The notes under the pieces are model-generated. The model ran no database searches, was not told where the DNA came from, and was given only the letters and a program-made list of their open reading frames with translations. DNA of 64,000 nt from Flammula alnicola (lineage: Eukaryota; Basidiomycota; Agaricomycetes; Agaricales; Strophariaceae): assembly GCA_015499995.1 (NCBI GenBank), contig JADNRV010000110.1, positions 119,889 to 183,888 of the forward strand, written 5' to 3'. Position numbers and translations under genes: made by a program. Shown in pieces: positions 44,596 through 56,798 of the stretch. Positions within the stretch are counted from its first letter, which is position 1. The number at the start of each line of letters is the position of its first letter.

Positions 44596-46416
44596 TGGTA
44601 ATTTAAGGAAGCTGAGGTAATAGTTGGGTAATGCTGAAGAATTGCGGTCATATTTCCGTCGAATACTTTTTAGGTATAGGAATTACCCTTCAATTTATTT
44701 TAATTACCCAATCCATAAATTTATTCCTAAAGAATATACAATTCTATTTAACAAAATGAACAAAGAAAAGCTCGCAGCGTGATGCACACTCTGAGCTGTA
44801 AGTAGACAGGGACCATATACAAACCATAAATAACTTGTACACCTTTCTTGAGAGTTGTGGACAATGATTAATGAAGTGGCAAGAGACGGGAGCAATGGTG
44901 GTGTTGAAAGGCTTGAAATCTGCAGTGAACGTTTGGACTCAAAGGTGCATCGAAATCACTAAGTCAAATGAAACTCCGACGCACGTGACTTTGTTGATCG
45001 TGGTTGAAGTCCACGACGTTTGATTCTGAACTTGAACTTCGTCTCTTTCCACCACTCACCGCCACCACGATGACAACCACAAAGGCTTGTCCTCGTCACT
45101 GCGCTGCCCAATGGCAACAAAAAGAGGTAATGAGCACCCTCGTCACAACCTCGCTGCCCCGTATGCTGCCACTCACCCATTCCAACCCCATTTCGTGCAG
45201 GAAACAGAGCTTGAGGCTGTCGCCTCGCCCTCGCCCCCTTATTTGAGTAGCACAGGAGCAACTACGCCATCTATGCAACCCCACCCAATCCCTCCGCCGC
45301 TTCGGATGACCTGTGAGTACGAACGACGACCATGAATGGAAGGGCCACCGGACAGCAGGTACGTCGCAGAACGCACCATTACCTTGCTGCTGGCAAGCTT
45401 CACTTATTCACCCAGAACACGTGTCAAGGCCATTGGCTCGCCCTCACCCTCGTTCGGCACCAACGTCCACACCATATCCCATTTGTCGCAAACAACACAA
45501 GACACACCCCAACCTGAAGCCCTGGACCATGAACCGTGGACAGACCAGCACGGTGAATGCACCGCGGGAGGAAAATAGATGAGGAAGGTATGTATACACC
45601 CACAAAGCGCGCCCCCTCTGATCGAAGCGCTGACTACCCCAAAGTGATGGCCAGGATGAGACAGCATCCAGCTACGCGACGACAAACGATTACCACCATG
45701 GCTCCACAATACGACGGCCATTTGGTAAGTGGCATCTAGTACACTACCCGTATAATCCCCTAACGTCGCTCATGCACCACATCTCCGTTATATATACACC
45801 ACCATGAGTGTGTCCTCCGTTGTTCTTTCGCGCGAATGCTAACATCCCTCATTAGGGCTGACAAGTCATCGAGATGGAAACCTTGACCATATTCATTTAT
45901 TCGTGGTTCTTTTTTGTGCGGTTAGGTTTCTTCCACGATGAAGGGTAAAGTAATGTAGTCATAGTATTTGTAGGACACATGTAACTATTTGTCTTAATAT
46001 CATTGATTGTCGTCCTTTCTACATTATCAAAGTCAGCCAAGAAAATAAGTGAGCAAGAGGGGAATGCTGTCAAATTGAGAGGTAATACCTTGGTAATCCT
46101 AGGTAATTGAAACAGAATTACCAGCAATAAACTGGGAACCTCTCCGATTATAGGTAATTGGGTAATTGATGTTATTCACAGTAATCGACGGTAATTCACA
46201 CTTATTATCTACAATTACCATTCCTCGTTTTCCCTGATGGCATCACGTGTTTGATATTTCCTACATGTCGAATCCAGAACAAATGCTCAAGTACCTGCTT
46301 TACCTCGGTTATGTTCGAAACACCGGAGAGGTAAATGTGGAGCTAAACACAACATTAGACGTCCGGAGACGTCAGCATAATTGAAATAAATGAAGCAGCG
46401 GAGCACTCGCGGTACT
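44596..46416. other. Interval with repeated GGTAATT words and unassigned open frames
   Basis: Both edges (44600-44720 and 46080-46225) are rich in GGTAAT/ATTACC words, and the outermost ones are inverted relative to each other, as though marking the ends of a mobile element about 1.6 kb long; I could not find a target duplication. Between them, plus-strand frames from 45087 to 45582 read Pro/His/Thr-rich text with a possible intron (45315-45360), but no family is recognised. CACGTG words occur at about 44982, 45419 and 46245. Confidence 0.35.
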
Positions 46417-49400
46417 TTAAATCGGGACATCAACATTCTGCCATGCACTTGCAGGACATGGTTCCGTCGCTATCAAACAGCTCATCAGTTGAGGGTCATC
46501 CAAATCAGGGCAAGACTTACTAGTGCAGTGGAAGTCCATCCGGAAAAGAACCATTAACCATCGCTCGCGCCTCATCTTGGCCGCGAGAGTTTTTGGCATC
46601 TTCCAGCGCACTTCACGTTTGCTGAGATCGATGAACTCTTGCGTCGTAAACACGTGGAAAGTCCCTCGCGGAGGGTTTGCCCTGCCATCAACTATGGCAG
46701 GCAAATCTGCGATGAAATAATCAACCGAACGTGGGTGTAACTCCGCTTGGCTCTTATAAAAGAGGAGGGCAATGACACTGTCATTCTTCGGAAGCGCTAC
46801 CATTGGCGAAGAAAAGAGCATGTTTGGAGCAACCGTAGCTCTGAAGAGACCGACGTCATCGACGCTGGTGGCGAAACCTTCCGGAAGCTGCAACATGAAT
46901 GGCAGGCCATGCCTGGCTGAGGCGAGGATCGTCTCGAATTCGGCATACCACGGGTCGAGGCGCACACGATGCACAGCGACTCTCTTGTGCAGGTCGGTCA
47001 CGGGTCGCGGCAGCTTGCCCTGATACACGGCGTTGTCGATCTGCAGAGTGCCGTTCAGCACTGCATGCAAGAAGTCTGATAACCAGTGACTTGGGTATCC
47101 GATATGTCTCAGCTCGACCAGGAGCCTTATGAAAGAGACAAGATTGCTGGGTAATTTGATTGTGTTAGGGCGGACTTGAGCTGATCCAGGCCAAACGAAA
47201 GAGAGCAGGAGACGAGCGAGCCAGGATTGGAGATACTCGCGTGATGCCAAGGCAGTTAACGGTCTTGGGAGAGGATGGGAGGCTAAGGTAAGTACATCAT
47301 GTACTGCTTTTCCGTTCAATGTCCTGATGCCGAGATAGCGTTCCAAATCCCTGGGAAGGAGGAGAGTATAACTAGACCGAGGAGGGTTAGTAAATGCGCG
47401 AAATAAGTCAGGATGGGAGCGCACTTGTAGCAGAATTCGTCGTCGGTCTTCCACACCGGTGAATTAAACATGCAGTTGGAACTAGCAGCAGCAAAGTCTG
47501 TATTATCTTGCAATGCGGGCAAGACGTATATAGCGGTGCTCAAGGTACCATGAGTATAATCACTGTGATAAATAAAAAATAAAAATTCAGCGAGTCTTGT
47601 GAAGAGAGAAGACACGAAATGCCGTACGGAATGTTGCTTAACCAGACTCTCGTGAACTTCTTCGGGAAGTCTTTCGGTCTGCTGTCCGTTCCTGATCGAA
47701 TTTTCGAAAGCTCTGAGTTGACCTCCCCACAAAGGAGCTCTATCTGAAAGTTTCCTTGCATGGCCTTGATGGTATCGACTACGGCATCGAAAAATGTCGC
47801 AAGGTAAGAGAAAGTAGGCGATTCAGTTTGCCGCTGAGTATTTTCGTCTTTGAGACCATTTTTCTCGTTGAAGAGTGCAATCTCTTGGACGCAGCTGAAG
47901 GCGTCGAGATCCATGGACATACATCCCTCTTGTGTGCCATCCTTAATTAAATGATAGAATTGAGCATAGTGGCGTCTCTCAAACCAATTGCACTTACAAG
48001 AATCGTGATGTTCGGCTTCCACGTCTTGAGAACAGATGTTCGGACCTACACAAGGCTTACTGAGCCAAATAAATGCGGGAAACTTCAAACTGCTGACCGT
48101 TTTGTGTTTACCATCTTGCAAGTGAGTGGCATCGACACCGAGGCTCTCTTTGAAATACTCAAATCCAGGATGACGATCCAAAAGCTCAGACGGCGGAACG
48201 AACGCGAGGACCCGTCTGTACCATTCAGCCTCAGGCGTCAGCCCCAGGGTGATATTCTTGTCGAACTTGCTCAGCATCATCATATTCACCACTTCCTCTT
48301 TCTTGCTCGTCAGCATCTTGCGCAGGTCTTTGATATGCTGGCCCTTCGGCCATCCCATGTTGTGCGCTAGTTTGACCAGTTCTGAATCTGAAATATGGGC
48401 CAGCACACGTTCGGCGTCCTCGCGGTGTCCTTGCATCGATTCGCGGACGCCCGGGTAGTCTGATTCGATGAGCCCTCTGATGTTGTCTGCGGCGGAAGCG
48501 TATTTAAGGCCCTTGAGGACGTTCGAGGCAGTTATCTTTTGGTCGTTCCTCCAGAAATCGAGCGCCTGGATGATGGGTTTGATAGAGTTCTTGTCGACAT
48601 GGATCCAGGAAGGAAGGCGGGGTGGCTGTTCGAGTAAGCGAGATTCGGCGTCTCTGCATACCTCCAGAAGTCTGTGAAGAAGGTCAGCGAGTGAAAAAGA
48701 GAAATGTTTGTGTGGCATACTTGGCATGAGAGTATGATGGAATAACCCAACCCACGAATAGATAAACCAGTGTTGCTTGGGTCTCAATTCGGGTTTGTGG
48801 GTCCAGGTCTTCTGACATTAATTCATCGATTAACAGGAAAAAGACCAGATTCCTCGCGATAATGGCAAAGTGAATATCGAGGAACGTAACATGGGCTTTC
48901 ATATCCTTTTTCTGAGAGGCGTTGAGCTTGGCGTGGGCTTTGCCCAAGCCAATTATCGTCCCAAAACCATGCCGACCTGGGAAACATCGTCATTGTGTTC
49001 CCACTGAGGGATTGCAGAAATATTTACCATCGCCGACTCCTGCGACCAAGAACGATAGTTGTGCTAACTGTTCCTTAGATAACGAGCGAAAGTTGATAGG
49101 ATCGTCGTATTCGGGGCCCCAACCGCTAGGAAGGGATACTATAGGGTCTGTCCCGAACTGCCAAATTCTGGTCATTTAGGTACTGGTATTTCTGGAGGAC
49201 TAAGACTGACCACAAAATAAGTCATCGCCGGATCCCTTCAAAATTTCATGTGTTAATTCTGAGCGTCATAGCAAAAGACACGGAGAAAACGTACGGCATG
49301 CCTTTATAAATGGGCATCTTTGAAAGCCTAACCTTGGCTTCGTACGACAAATCTCCGTGGTGCTCTAACCCTTGCCGAATGCTTTTCCAAAGTTTCCATG

Positions 49401-49886
49401 CCTGCGCGTTATCGGAGTCGTCCGTTAAGGATGTGGCTTCTAGTTCCTTTATGACGAGCAGGTTTTGCTGCACAACAGAGGGATTTATGCATCCATCTTG
49501 CACTCCTTGGCTGAGGGTTTTAGCTAGACGCGTCGAGAGCTTCAGTGCCAAATCGTTCGAGGGTTTGAGGGCCCAGGAACGTAAAACGGCATTCATGCAG
49601 CCAGCATAGTCTCCCAGCTCGTAGAGGGCGGCACTGAGGTTGGATGGATAGACAGCATTGTTGGGGTCGAGTTTTTCAGCCTAACAGGGGCGCATAAGCA
49701 CCAATAGAATATTGATATAAATATTAGATTTGCATACCTCCTTGTAGAGTTTCACGGATCTAATCAAGAAAGAGACAGGTTTAACTCGGGTCCAAGTTTA
49801 CTATGTACCACGCACTCAGCTAGTTGACCATCCTTGAAGAACTTGTTTCCTTTGTTCTTTGCCTGGAGGGCTTTATTAGAGGCCAT
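46417..49886 (-). CDS. TPR plus DUF4470 protein
   Basis: Large fungal protein with N-terminal tetratricopeptide-like helices and a DUF4470 domain; function unknown, such proteins are expanded in mushroom genomes. Nine exons (49816-49886, 49738-49759, 49295-49680, 49211-49235, 49028-49157, 48721-48976, 47628-48671, 47425-47562, 46417-47371) join in frame to 1008 aa. TPR-like start: LQAKNKGNKFFKDGQLAESV, KLYKEAEKLDPNNAVYPSNL, ALYELGDYAGCMNAVLRSW. DUF4470 at about 155-260: MTYFVFGTDPIVSLPSGW, LSFLVAGVGDGRHGFGTIIG, VTFLDIHFAIIARNLVFFLL. The C-terminal 600 residues contain the recurrent NIPDYTHGTLSTAIYVLPAL block and YTLLLPRDLERYLGIRTLNG. A 25-nt exon (49211-49235) is required for phase. The convergent neighbour on the other side is separated from it by the hAT/foldback region. 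Confidence 0.88.
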
Positions 49887-50480
49887 CGGGCGCGATCCTG
49901 CGTGGAAAGACTAGATGGAACGAAAGATAGTGAGAGAGCGCAACAAAAATAACATCCAGGGCAACATCGATATCGCCAGCATCGATCGCACGGAATCAGA
50001 TATTCTCTGTGAAAATGGAAACCTTGGATACCAAGAGACCTCAAAAGACTCGCGAGGAGATGTAATTTAGAGTATTGATAGCTCCTCATAGATATCCGAC
50101 CAAAGAATTCATGTTGCCAACTGTTGCGTTTCAACATTGCTAGACACGCCCATAATTTTCATCGACATGTAGAGATCACAAAAATTCCACGAAAAACGCT
50201 ACAAGCAGTGTTGTAGCTGATAACGACGTCCACTCACTGTTCAAATGCTGACTGTCAAGCGTTTGGAATTCAAGTCACTCTGGAAATTGGAAAAAATAAA
50301 CAGGAGTAAGAAGAGTTCAGTCAAGGTTGCGGTTCCTGAAATGGCCGAATCCGGCGACCCGGATTGTTATAAGGGTCGGCCCCGAAACTTTGCTGTTTCT
50401 CCTGAACCACCAACAAGTCATCGCAGCCAGAACCTCTGAGTCTGCGTCCACCCCTTCTTATTGTCCACTGCCCCAGTTTT
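49887..50480. other. Divergent promoter region
   Basis: Lies between the start of the TPR/DUF4470 gene (minus) and the F-box gene (plus). Short frames without motifs; no specific element assigned. Confidence 0.5.
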
Positions 50481-53391
50481 ATGCTAAATAGGCCCACTGA
50501 ATTATCCCAAACAGACGCCCAACCCTCGAACCTTACAACAGTAAACCCCAAGTCAAAAAGCCAGCATGGAATCCAACCACTTCGCTGCCCAATTCTCCTC
50601 GATGTCCCCGTCGAGACACTCACAGGGATCACATCGTATCTCGATCCCCCATCTCTCTTTGCACTCGCCACGGTCAACAAGTACCTTGGTCAACACGTAG
50701 GAGACGATAATACGTGGCGACGGGCGTTCGTACAGCAATTCTTGGGCATAGGACCCGAAAGCGATCTCGACGACGAGAAAACTCTTCTTTTGAGACGCAG
50801 TGAACGGTCTTGGCGCAATGAATTCATTTCTCATTACACGCTGATAAGGTGAGATATGCACCTCATTTCTAATTTTTATTTTTCATTTTCTTGCAACGTC
50901 ATAACTGATGTATGTCTTGCAGGCGTTGGGAACGGTCTCGAAATGTCACCATCGCTCATGTTCCAGTCCATTCCATCATATCTGGCATGCGGCTGATGCC
51001 CTCCGATACCTTGTTGACATCATCCATTGAATACGGAATTGTCGGCCGTTCCGTTCCGCTAACGGGAAAAGTTCTCTCTGGATACCTCGATGCCTCTGGA
51101 ACACGAGCAGGGTTAGGCGTAGGTAATCCTAACGCCGAATTTACGCCCAATGTCTCTGCATGTGCCATGACCTCCGATGGAGGTACCGCCAAAATTGTTT
51201 GGGGTTCTCGAGTGGGCCATTTGCTCTTCATGACCGCTCCGAGAGCAATGGAAACGAGTAGAAGGAGTGCCGCCGACGTCAGGAGATGCAATGTCACTGA
51301 TGAACATGAAGGAGCCGTGTTAGACGTGCAATGGATCGATGCTCAAGGTGGCTGGGTCCTTTCGGGAGGAGCTGACGGACGTGTCAAGCTCTGGAACACT
51401 AAGACAATCACTTGTCCTTGGTCTTCTGAGAAAATCCTTAACTCTTTCGTACCGGATCCTTGTGTCAAAGTAGCTGCATCAACACAGCATGGCTGCGTCG
51501 CAGTAGTCCTCCAAAGCGGAGAGATCCACGTCTGGATTGGCATCGAGTTCGGTACATCAACTCCCTTGTTCAACTCCATCAAGGAAATCGTCATCCAGTG
51601 TCCAATTCGGACCACAACGGAAGGATATGACGCCCAAGCAGCGCATGGTGTGACTGCCCTCCATGTCGATCCTACAAATGCGTCGCCAACACTTCTGGTA
51701 GCCTACCAAAACGACCCTTACTTCTATCGCATTCGCATCGACGCCGTCACCGGTCATGTGGAAACCATCGCGTTCGGCGACCCATTCTTCGGATCTACAT
51801 CCGTTGTCGTGCCGTTCTTCCGTTCGGAGGTCGAGCAACGAACTCAACAGTCCAGCTTCGTGTTCGTCGGAGACCACATCGGCTGCATCAGCCTCTACGC
51901 ATGGGACGTCGACGCATCGCACGTCAATGGCCGCACAGGCGCCGTCAACCCCGTGCGCAAATTCGAGGCGCACAAGGACGGCTCGAGCGTAAGTGCCATC
52001 TCCTGGAACGGCCTCACCTTGATCACTGGGTCCGCGCGTGGCGTGACGCATGTCTGGGACGCGCTGACCTTTGCGCACCTCCGCTCCTTCGTCACCCCTG
52101 TGCCCCGCTTGCGCGGTCGCGCGGTGCACCCTGGTATCGATCTTGTCGAACGAGAGAGTGTGAGGCATATCATCGTCAGTCAGGAGAAGGACGTGCTGTT
52201 TGTTGGCGTTGGAGACCGCGTTATGGCGTGGAGAGCCGGTCCGGTGCCCAAGAATAACAAAACAGGGGGTGTAAGAGGCAGACATACGTCGGGTGTACTG
52301 GGTAAGAAGAAGAGCAGCAATGCCAAATATATAGGTTTGTTTTGCTTGCATTTTTGGTTTATTGGAAAGTGGGCTTATTTTTTTTTATCGGTGTAGGTCA
52401 AATTGAGATGAACGAGACGATTATAGAATCGCGCGACCTTCTCTACGACAAGTCGGACAAAACCAGGCGGGTATATGGGCGAGAGAAAGAACATCGAGCA
52501 AGGCTCGATAGCCTCGGCTTGAGTGAGGTCGAGGCAGTCGAATACGTCTTAATGCTCAGCCGAGACGAAGCGAACGCAGAGAACATGAACCCCGGCGCCT
52601 CGGGATCGTTAGACGTGGAAGAGGGCGTTTTTGAAGGCGATTTTGATGACGACGACGATAACGACCGGCTTACCGTCAGCAGAGGAAGCAGCCGGAGGCC
52701 CAGCACGAGCTCCAGTGTAATGGGTGGCGCTCCGCCTTTCTCGACGACTTCGTCTTCCTCCTCATCTGTTTCTTCCAGCCGTTCGGGGATGACGACAACG
52801 AAGACTGGCCGGCCTATACCCCGCGTCGCGCCGTCGGCTTCGAATCAGAAGATACAGATCTCGCCTCCTTACAGGGACGAGCCAATGGAAGCTGGGCCTG
52901 AGCATCGACCTGGGTCGTCACTCGAGTCGCCGACCTCGTCCGTCGTAGGAACGCGCATGCACCTCGAGGACCACTATTTCCCTGCGATCAGTGCCAGTAC
53001 GAGTCCGAGCGGAAGTGCTGGTTCCAGTTCCAGTGCTCTAGTCGGAATGGGGTCTTCGTCACCTGAGACCAACCTCAGGAAGGCGTCGTCCTCGTCCTCG
53101 TCTTCGCCTCCGACACCAGGTGGCAGCCCCAAGTCACTCAGGTCCTCTGCGTGGAGCGTTCCGTTGAAGAAGTCGACGGCGTCGAATACGAGCAGTCCTA
53201 CGTCGTCGGCGCCTCGGAATGCTTGGGCCGGTCCTTCGAGGATTTCACCCCCGGGTAGAATGCTGCTGCTGCAGCAGCAGAGGGCATTGGGGGGAAGTGG
53301 GATGCCCTCCGTGGAAGAGATGGATGATGATCTTCGTTTCGCGCTGGAGTTGAGCTTGGTTGAGGCGAGGAGTCGTGGTGAAGATATTTGA
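50481..53391 (+). CDS. F-box/WD40 protein with C-terminal ubiquitin-interacting motif (Ufo1-like)
   Basis: Probable substrate receptor of an SCF ubiquitin ligase. Exons 50481-50848, 50923-52334 and 52397-53391 join in frame to 924 aa. The F-box lies at about 35-80 (PILLDVPVETLTGITSYLDP, LFALATVNKYLG). A WD40 propeller follows from about 125 to 610, with blades such as AVLDVQWIDAQGGWVLSGGA-DGRVKLW and SAISWNGLTLITGSARGVTH. Then comes RDLLYDKSDKTRRVYGREKE, a long Ser-rich acidic linker, and at the end EEMDDDLRFALELSLVEARS, which matches the UIM pattern (acidic, L-x-x-A-L-x-x-S-L). F-box, WD40 and C-terminal UIM in this order is the architecture of yeast Ufo1, which targets Ho endonuclease and others and is autoregulated through its UIMs. 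Only one UIM is seen here against three in yeast. Intron 2 disrupts the antisense 264-codon frame, a shadow. Confidence 0.9.
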
Positions 53392-53933
53392 TGGCCAGCG
53401 CTGTAGATTGTGGTCGGTGTCGATTTTCCCTCTCCTCCCTGCGGTGCCAAAGATGCGCCGAGGTTGTCGTTGCTTAGAAAACGGACGAAGAGGCTCTAGA
53501 TGTTATACATGCTTAGATTCGGTATCCTTTCTGCTCTTTTTCTTTCTTTCTTGTTTCCCAAAAAAGCTTCGAGGCTCGACTACGTTGTTAGATGGACGAG
53601 AATCTCATGATACCTGCTTGTTCTTCCTTCGTAATTCCATGAATCGTATGTCTCATCGTATTTTGATCCATCTATGTCAGATATTTCCATGCCTTTCGTG
53701 CATCATTCCACAGACGACGGCTGGAGTAGGAAGTCCTGGAAAACCTATCCTTAAAAACAAAAGATCGGGTGGGTTTCAAGCCAACAAAACTTGAGTACAA
53801 TCGAGGGCCTCGACGAATCAGACTACGGAGAGTCGCCTTAGATGTCTGTCCAGTTGAGCAGTCGGCTAGGCCGGCGGTGCATAGCAATAAGCATCGCATC
53901 CATTTCATGCATATAGTCCAGATTCAACTTGGA
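53392..53933. other. Intergenic between convergent genes
   Basis: Shared 3' flank of the F-box gene and ARPC5. Open frames are short and unremarkable. Confidence 0.5.
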
Positions 53934-54655
53934 TTAAACAGCTCTCCGATCCGTCATAGTTCGTACAATGCATCCTACGCCTGCGACCTCGGTCAACTAG
54001 AAATATCGTGCCAACCGTCAGCATCGATGGAGCGTAACACAACATAGCGCGACCAAGGCTCCGCAGCTTACCTTCTCGTGCCATCCCAGCAACACGCTCC
54101 CGCTGATGTCCCCCCATCCTGGCATCGCCATGCCCTTGTAGAGGTACTTCATCAGCGTGTCTTGCGTGTCTAGTGAGAGCGACTTGATGACGCCTGTGAT
54201 TTCGGTCGATTTCGTTGTGTTGAGGATCGTTAGGAGAGTTTGGAGGGTGATGAACTAAGAATCGGTTCGTTGTTCGGGACGTCCAGGAAATCGCGTAAGT
54301 TAGCATTGTGGATACATATATTCGCAGCCCGCATAACAAGGGCATATGGAAGTACCTTTGCTTCGTCCACATTGGGACCGTAAGGTGCGTTGTCCAGGAT
54401 AACAGTCAAAGCCCCTGGAATGTCATTTCTAGCATAACGAAACCAAAGCACCTCGGTCAGATTCCACAACACGAGATGACAAGAAGAGAAAGGTATGACG
54501 CACTGGGCCAGCATACTCCGCACAGCTGTCTGTCTCTGCTTCGCGTCTTCTAGCACCTCCGCAGGATCTCGTGGGTCCGCCTCATACAACTCGGATTCTT
54601 GGAGGACATCCTCATCGTATTGATCGATATCGATCTTCCTGAATGCTTGATCCAT
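53934..54655 (-). CDS. ARPC5: Arp2/3 complex 16-kDa subunit (ARPC5)
   Basis: Smallest subunit of the Arp2/3 actin-branching complex, bridging ARPC1 and ARPC4. Exons 54504-54655, 54356-54428, 54072-54254 and 53934-53996 join in frame to 156 aa, against about 151 in animals. The N-terminus FRKIDIDQYDEDVLQESELY is the acidic arm that contacts the complex; AVRSMLAQNDIPGALTVILD, VIKSLSLDTQDTLMKYLYKG and MAMPGWGDISGSVLLGWHEK form the helical body, and VAGVGCIVRTMTDRR ends it. The start is the methionine before DQAFRKID; an open frame extends upstream to 54760 but has no conserved text. Confidence 0.96.
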
Positions 54656-55189
54656 ATCTATTGCTGGTGCGGGTAGTAGTAGAAAGATAGATAAGGTACG
54701 ACTGGTCTTGGCTATGCGATGCGGGAGAAGGTGTTCAGGGACGAGGAGCTTTCGCGACATTGATCCCGTATTTGGTCCTGCTGCTCAACAGCTTTAGATC
54801 TCAGAACCAAACTCAGGAGGCTTATCAGATCAGAAAAGGCTTCAGTCCAGAGAACTTGAAAATTGTACCTCTTACATTCGGCGTAAAGTCCAAGTCCTCG
54901 TTTACATGATTCTACAACACAGCCTAAATAGATATGAAAGTCTACGTGGTGTACAAAATCAAAATCATTCTCCAAACCGATTATTTCCCTTCAAGGTTAG
55001 GACACGGAGCAATGATGAACGGAGAACGCAAGGCGACGAAACGGTGCACAACAGGAGGAGAAGAGTGGGCGGGACAGGAAAGGTTGGGGATAGTCTGGTA
55101 GAGATGGCAATTCCTACACAACGGAGAAAAAAGGAACTGAACAAAGGGAAAAGACGAAGGATATCAAGCGATAATTTATCAATAAAATT
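54656..55189. other. Intergenic, ARPC5 promoter and RHEB 3' flank
   Basis: No motif-bearing frame. Likely contains the ARPC5 promoter and the RHEB 3' UTR. Confidence 0.5.
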
Positions 55190-56117
55190 CTACATAACCA
55201 CACAAGATCTTGCAGGAGGTTCAACCTGATTGGGCGCGTTCATTCTTTCGATTTCTTGCAAGCAGAGTTCGAAAACTTTGCCTGCACACCGAGACAAGTA
55301 TTCCATCAGACGGGTAAAATTCAAGGTGTAGAGACATAGCATACGTACCAACATTGACATTATTCTTCGCACTCGTCTCTATCCACGCACAGTCGTTCTG
55401 CTTTGCCAGATTCTCTCCGTCCTTCGAATCAACTTGGCGACTACAAGGAGTTAGCTCCAACTCCATATTCAAAATACGAGAGAGAAATAACGCACGACAT
55501 TGACAAATCACTCTTCGAGCCAACAATGACGCATGGAATCTTGCTCACGCCGCAAAACTCGATGATCTTGTCGTGCACAATTTGGATCATGTTGAACGAA
55601 TTTCTGGACGCGATCGAGTATACCAGTACGTAGCCGTGTATCCCGATGGCGTATTGTGAGTTTATTGGCGAGTATTCGTCCTTTTCATCCAGATGCGAAG
55701 AAAAAAGACACTGTTAGCTCTGTTGCACAGAGTTACAGCAATGAAGGTGACACACACCTGGCCAGCAGTGTCGATAATGTGGCAGTCATATTCAACGCCC
55801 TTGTACACCACACTTTTCGCAAATGTCGACTCGATAGTCGGGTAATACGAGTCTACGAAGTGATTCTAAACAGAATGGGGACATAAGACGAACGGCCCGT
55901 GGGATTTGAAGCATTCCATGCTATACCTCGATGAACTGTTTCACGAGCGACGATTTTCCTACGAGGCGAAAAGGAGAGAAATAAGCAAACCATGCCTCGA
56001 GTCCATACAAGCACCCCTTTCGCAAGTCACAGGGGCAAATTTCAAGAGCAGGACAATACTCACCGACGGACCGAGACCCAAGACGGCGATTTTTCGTTTC
56101 TTGAGAGCGTTGGACAT
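55190..56117 (-). CDS. RHEB: RHEB-like Ras GTPase, frame broken in the P-loop
   Basis: Farnesylated small GTPase that activates TORC1 signalling. Exons 56064-56117, 55927-55958, 55758-55865, 55496-55680, 55349-55440 and 55190-55281 total 563 nt; one extra base would give 187 codons. Motifs: KKRKIAVLG (exon 1), GKSSLVKQFIE (rest of the P-loop), effector region DSYYPTIEST, DTAGQDEYS, VGSKSDLS (NKxD-type, with S-K-S-D), ETSAKNNVNV and the C-terminal CaaX box CVVM. Exon 1 reads KIAVLG in the start-codon frame, but the following SRSVG in the P-loop lies in another frame, and only that frame matches the phase of exon 2. One base is therefore missing in the GGG run near 56077-56080. Because RHEB is strongly conserved and everything else is intact, a consensus error seems likelier than a dead gene. 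Confidence 0.9.
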
Positions 56118-56798
56118 CCCGGGAAGAAAAGAAGAGAAAGAAAAGATAGGGGTTGAGAAGAGAATAAAAGAGAGGGTTGGATATGCAGGGATGGGAAGGA
56201 TCGTGAAAGTGTGGAGAAAGACAGGCTACTTCAAGTTCCTTCCCCTGACTTACGTACGGATGGGAGGTCACAAGTGACATCGTGATACCTGGACTGCATT
56301 TCATTCCAATCATCATTCTACCGTGTATACAATAGCATTATGCACATCATATATTCCAGGAAAACGCCTCTTACAGTACACTCCCCTACTATGGATACAC
56401 ACTAACGGATAGGCTATGTATTTACTAAATAAATCGTCAAAATTGGCCTGAACCAGCTCGGAACCCAAAAAAAGTTGGTTATGCTTTTATACAAGCCGTA
56501 CCAGAATTCCATCGACGGACTCGGAGAGAGAGACAAGAAAGAAATCAATCATGGAACTCGAGACAATTACTGCACATCCCCTTCGGCTTGAAAGGGTTCT
56601 GCCTGAACTGCTCGCACTTGGCGACGGAGGCCCATCCAGCTCAATCGCGCTCTCGAAGGGCGACCGATCATACCCATGGCCGTTTCCACTCAGAGAGGAC
56701 GCTGGCGTGAGGTTCGACAACGAGCCCGACGAAGCGTGACTCGAGACAACGACGGTGCCTTCCTCTCCGGGATCGGTGGGCCGAGGACGGGTTGTGGC
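56118..56798. other. RHEB upstream region and probable tail of BAR-SH3 gene
   Basis: The first part should hold the RHEB promoter. The minus-strand frame 56487-56762 reads EGTVVVSSHASSGSLSNLTP and RSPFESAIELDGPPSPSASS, text that fits the disordered tail of the BAR-SH3 protein; it can be attached by a 40-nt GT...AG intron (56763-56802) if one base is restored upstream. Confidence 0.4.

Noticed and set aside
45004..45582. Several overlapping Pro/His-rich plus-strand frames as a gene
   Set aside because: Three frames are open at once, which reflects composition; no start-to-stop model could be preferred.
51557..52351. 264-codon antisense frame opposite the F-box/WD40 gene
   Set aside because: Entirely antisense to well-supported WD40 coding sequence; a composition shadow.
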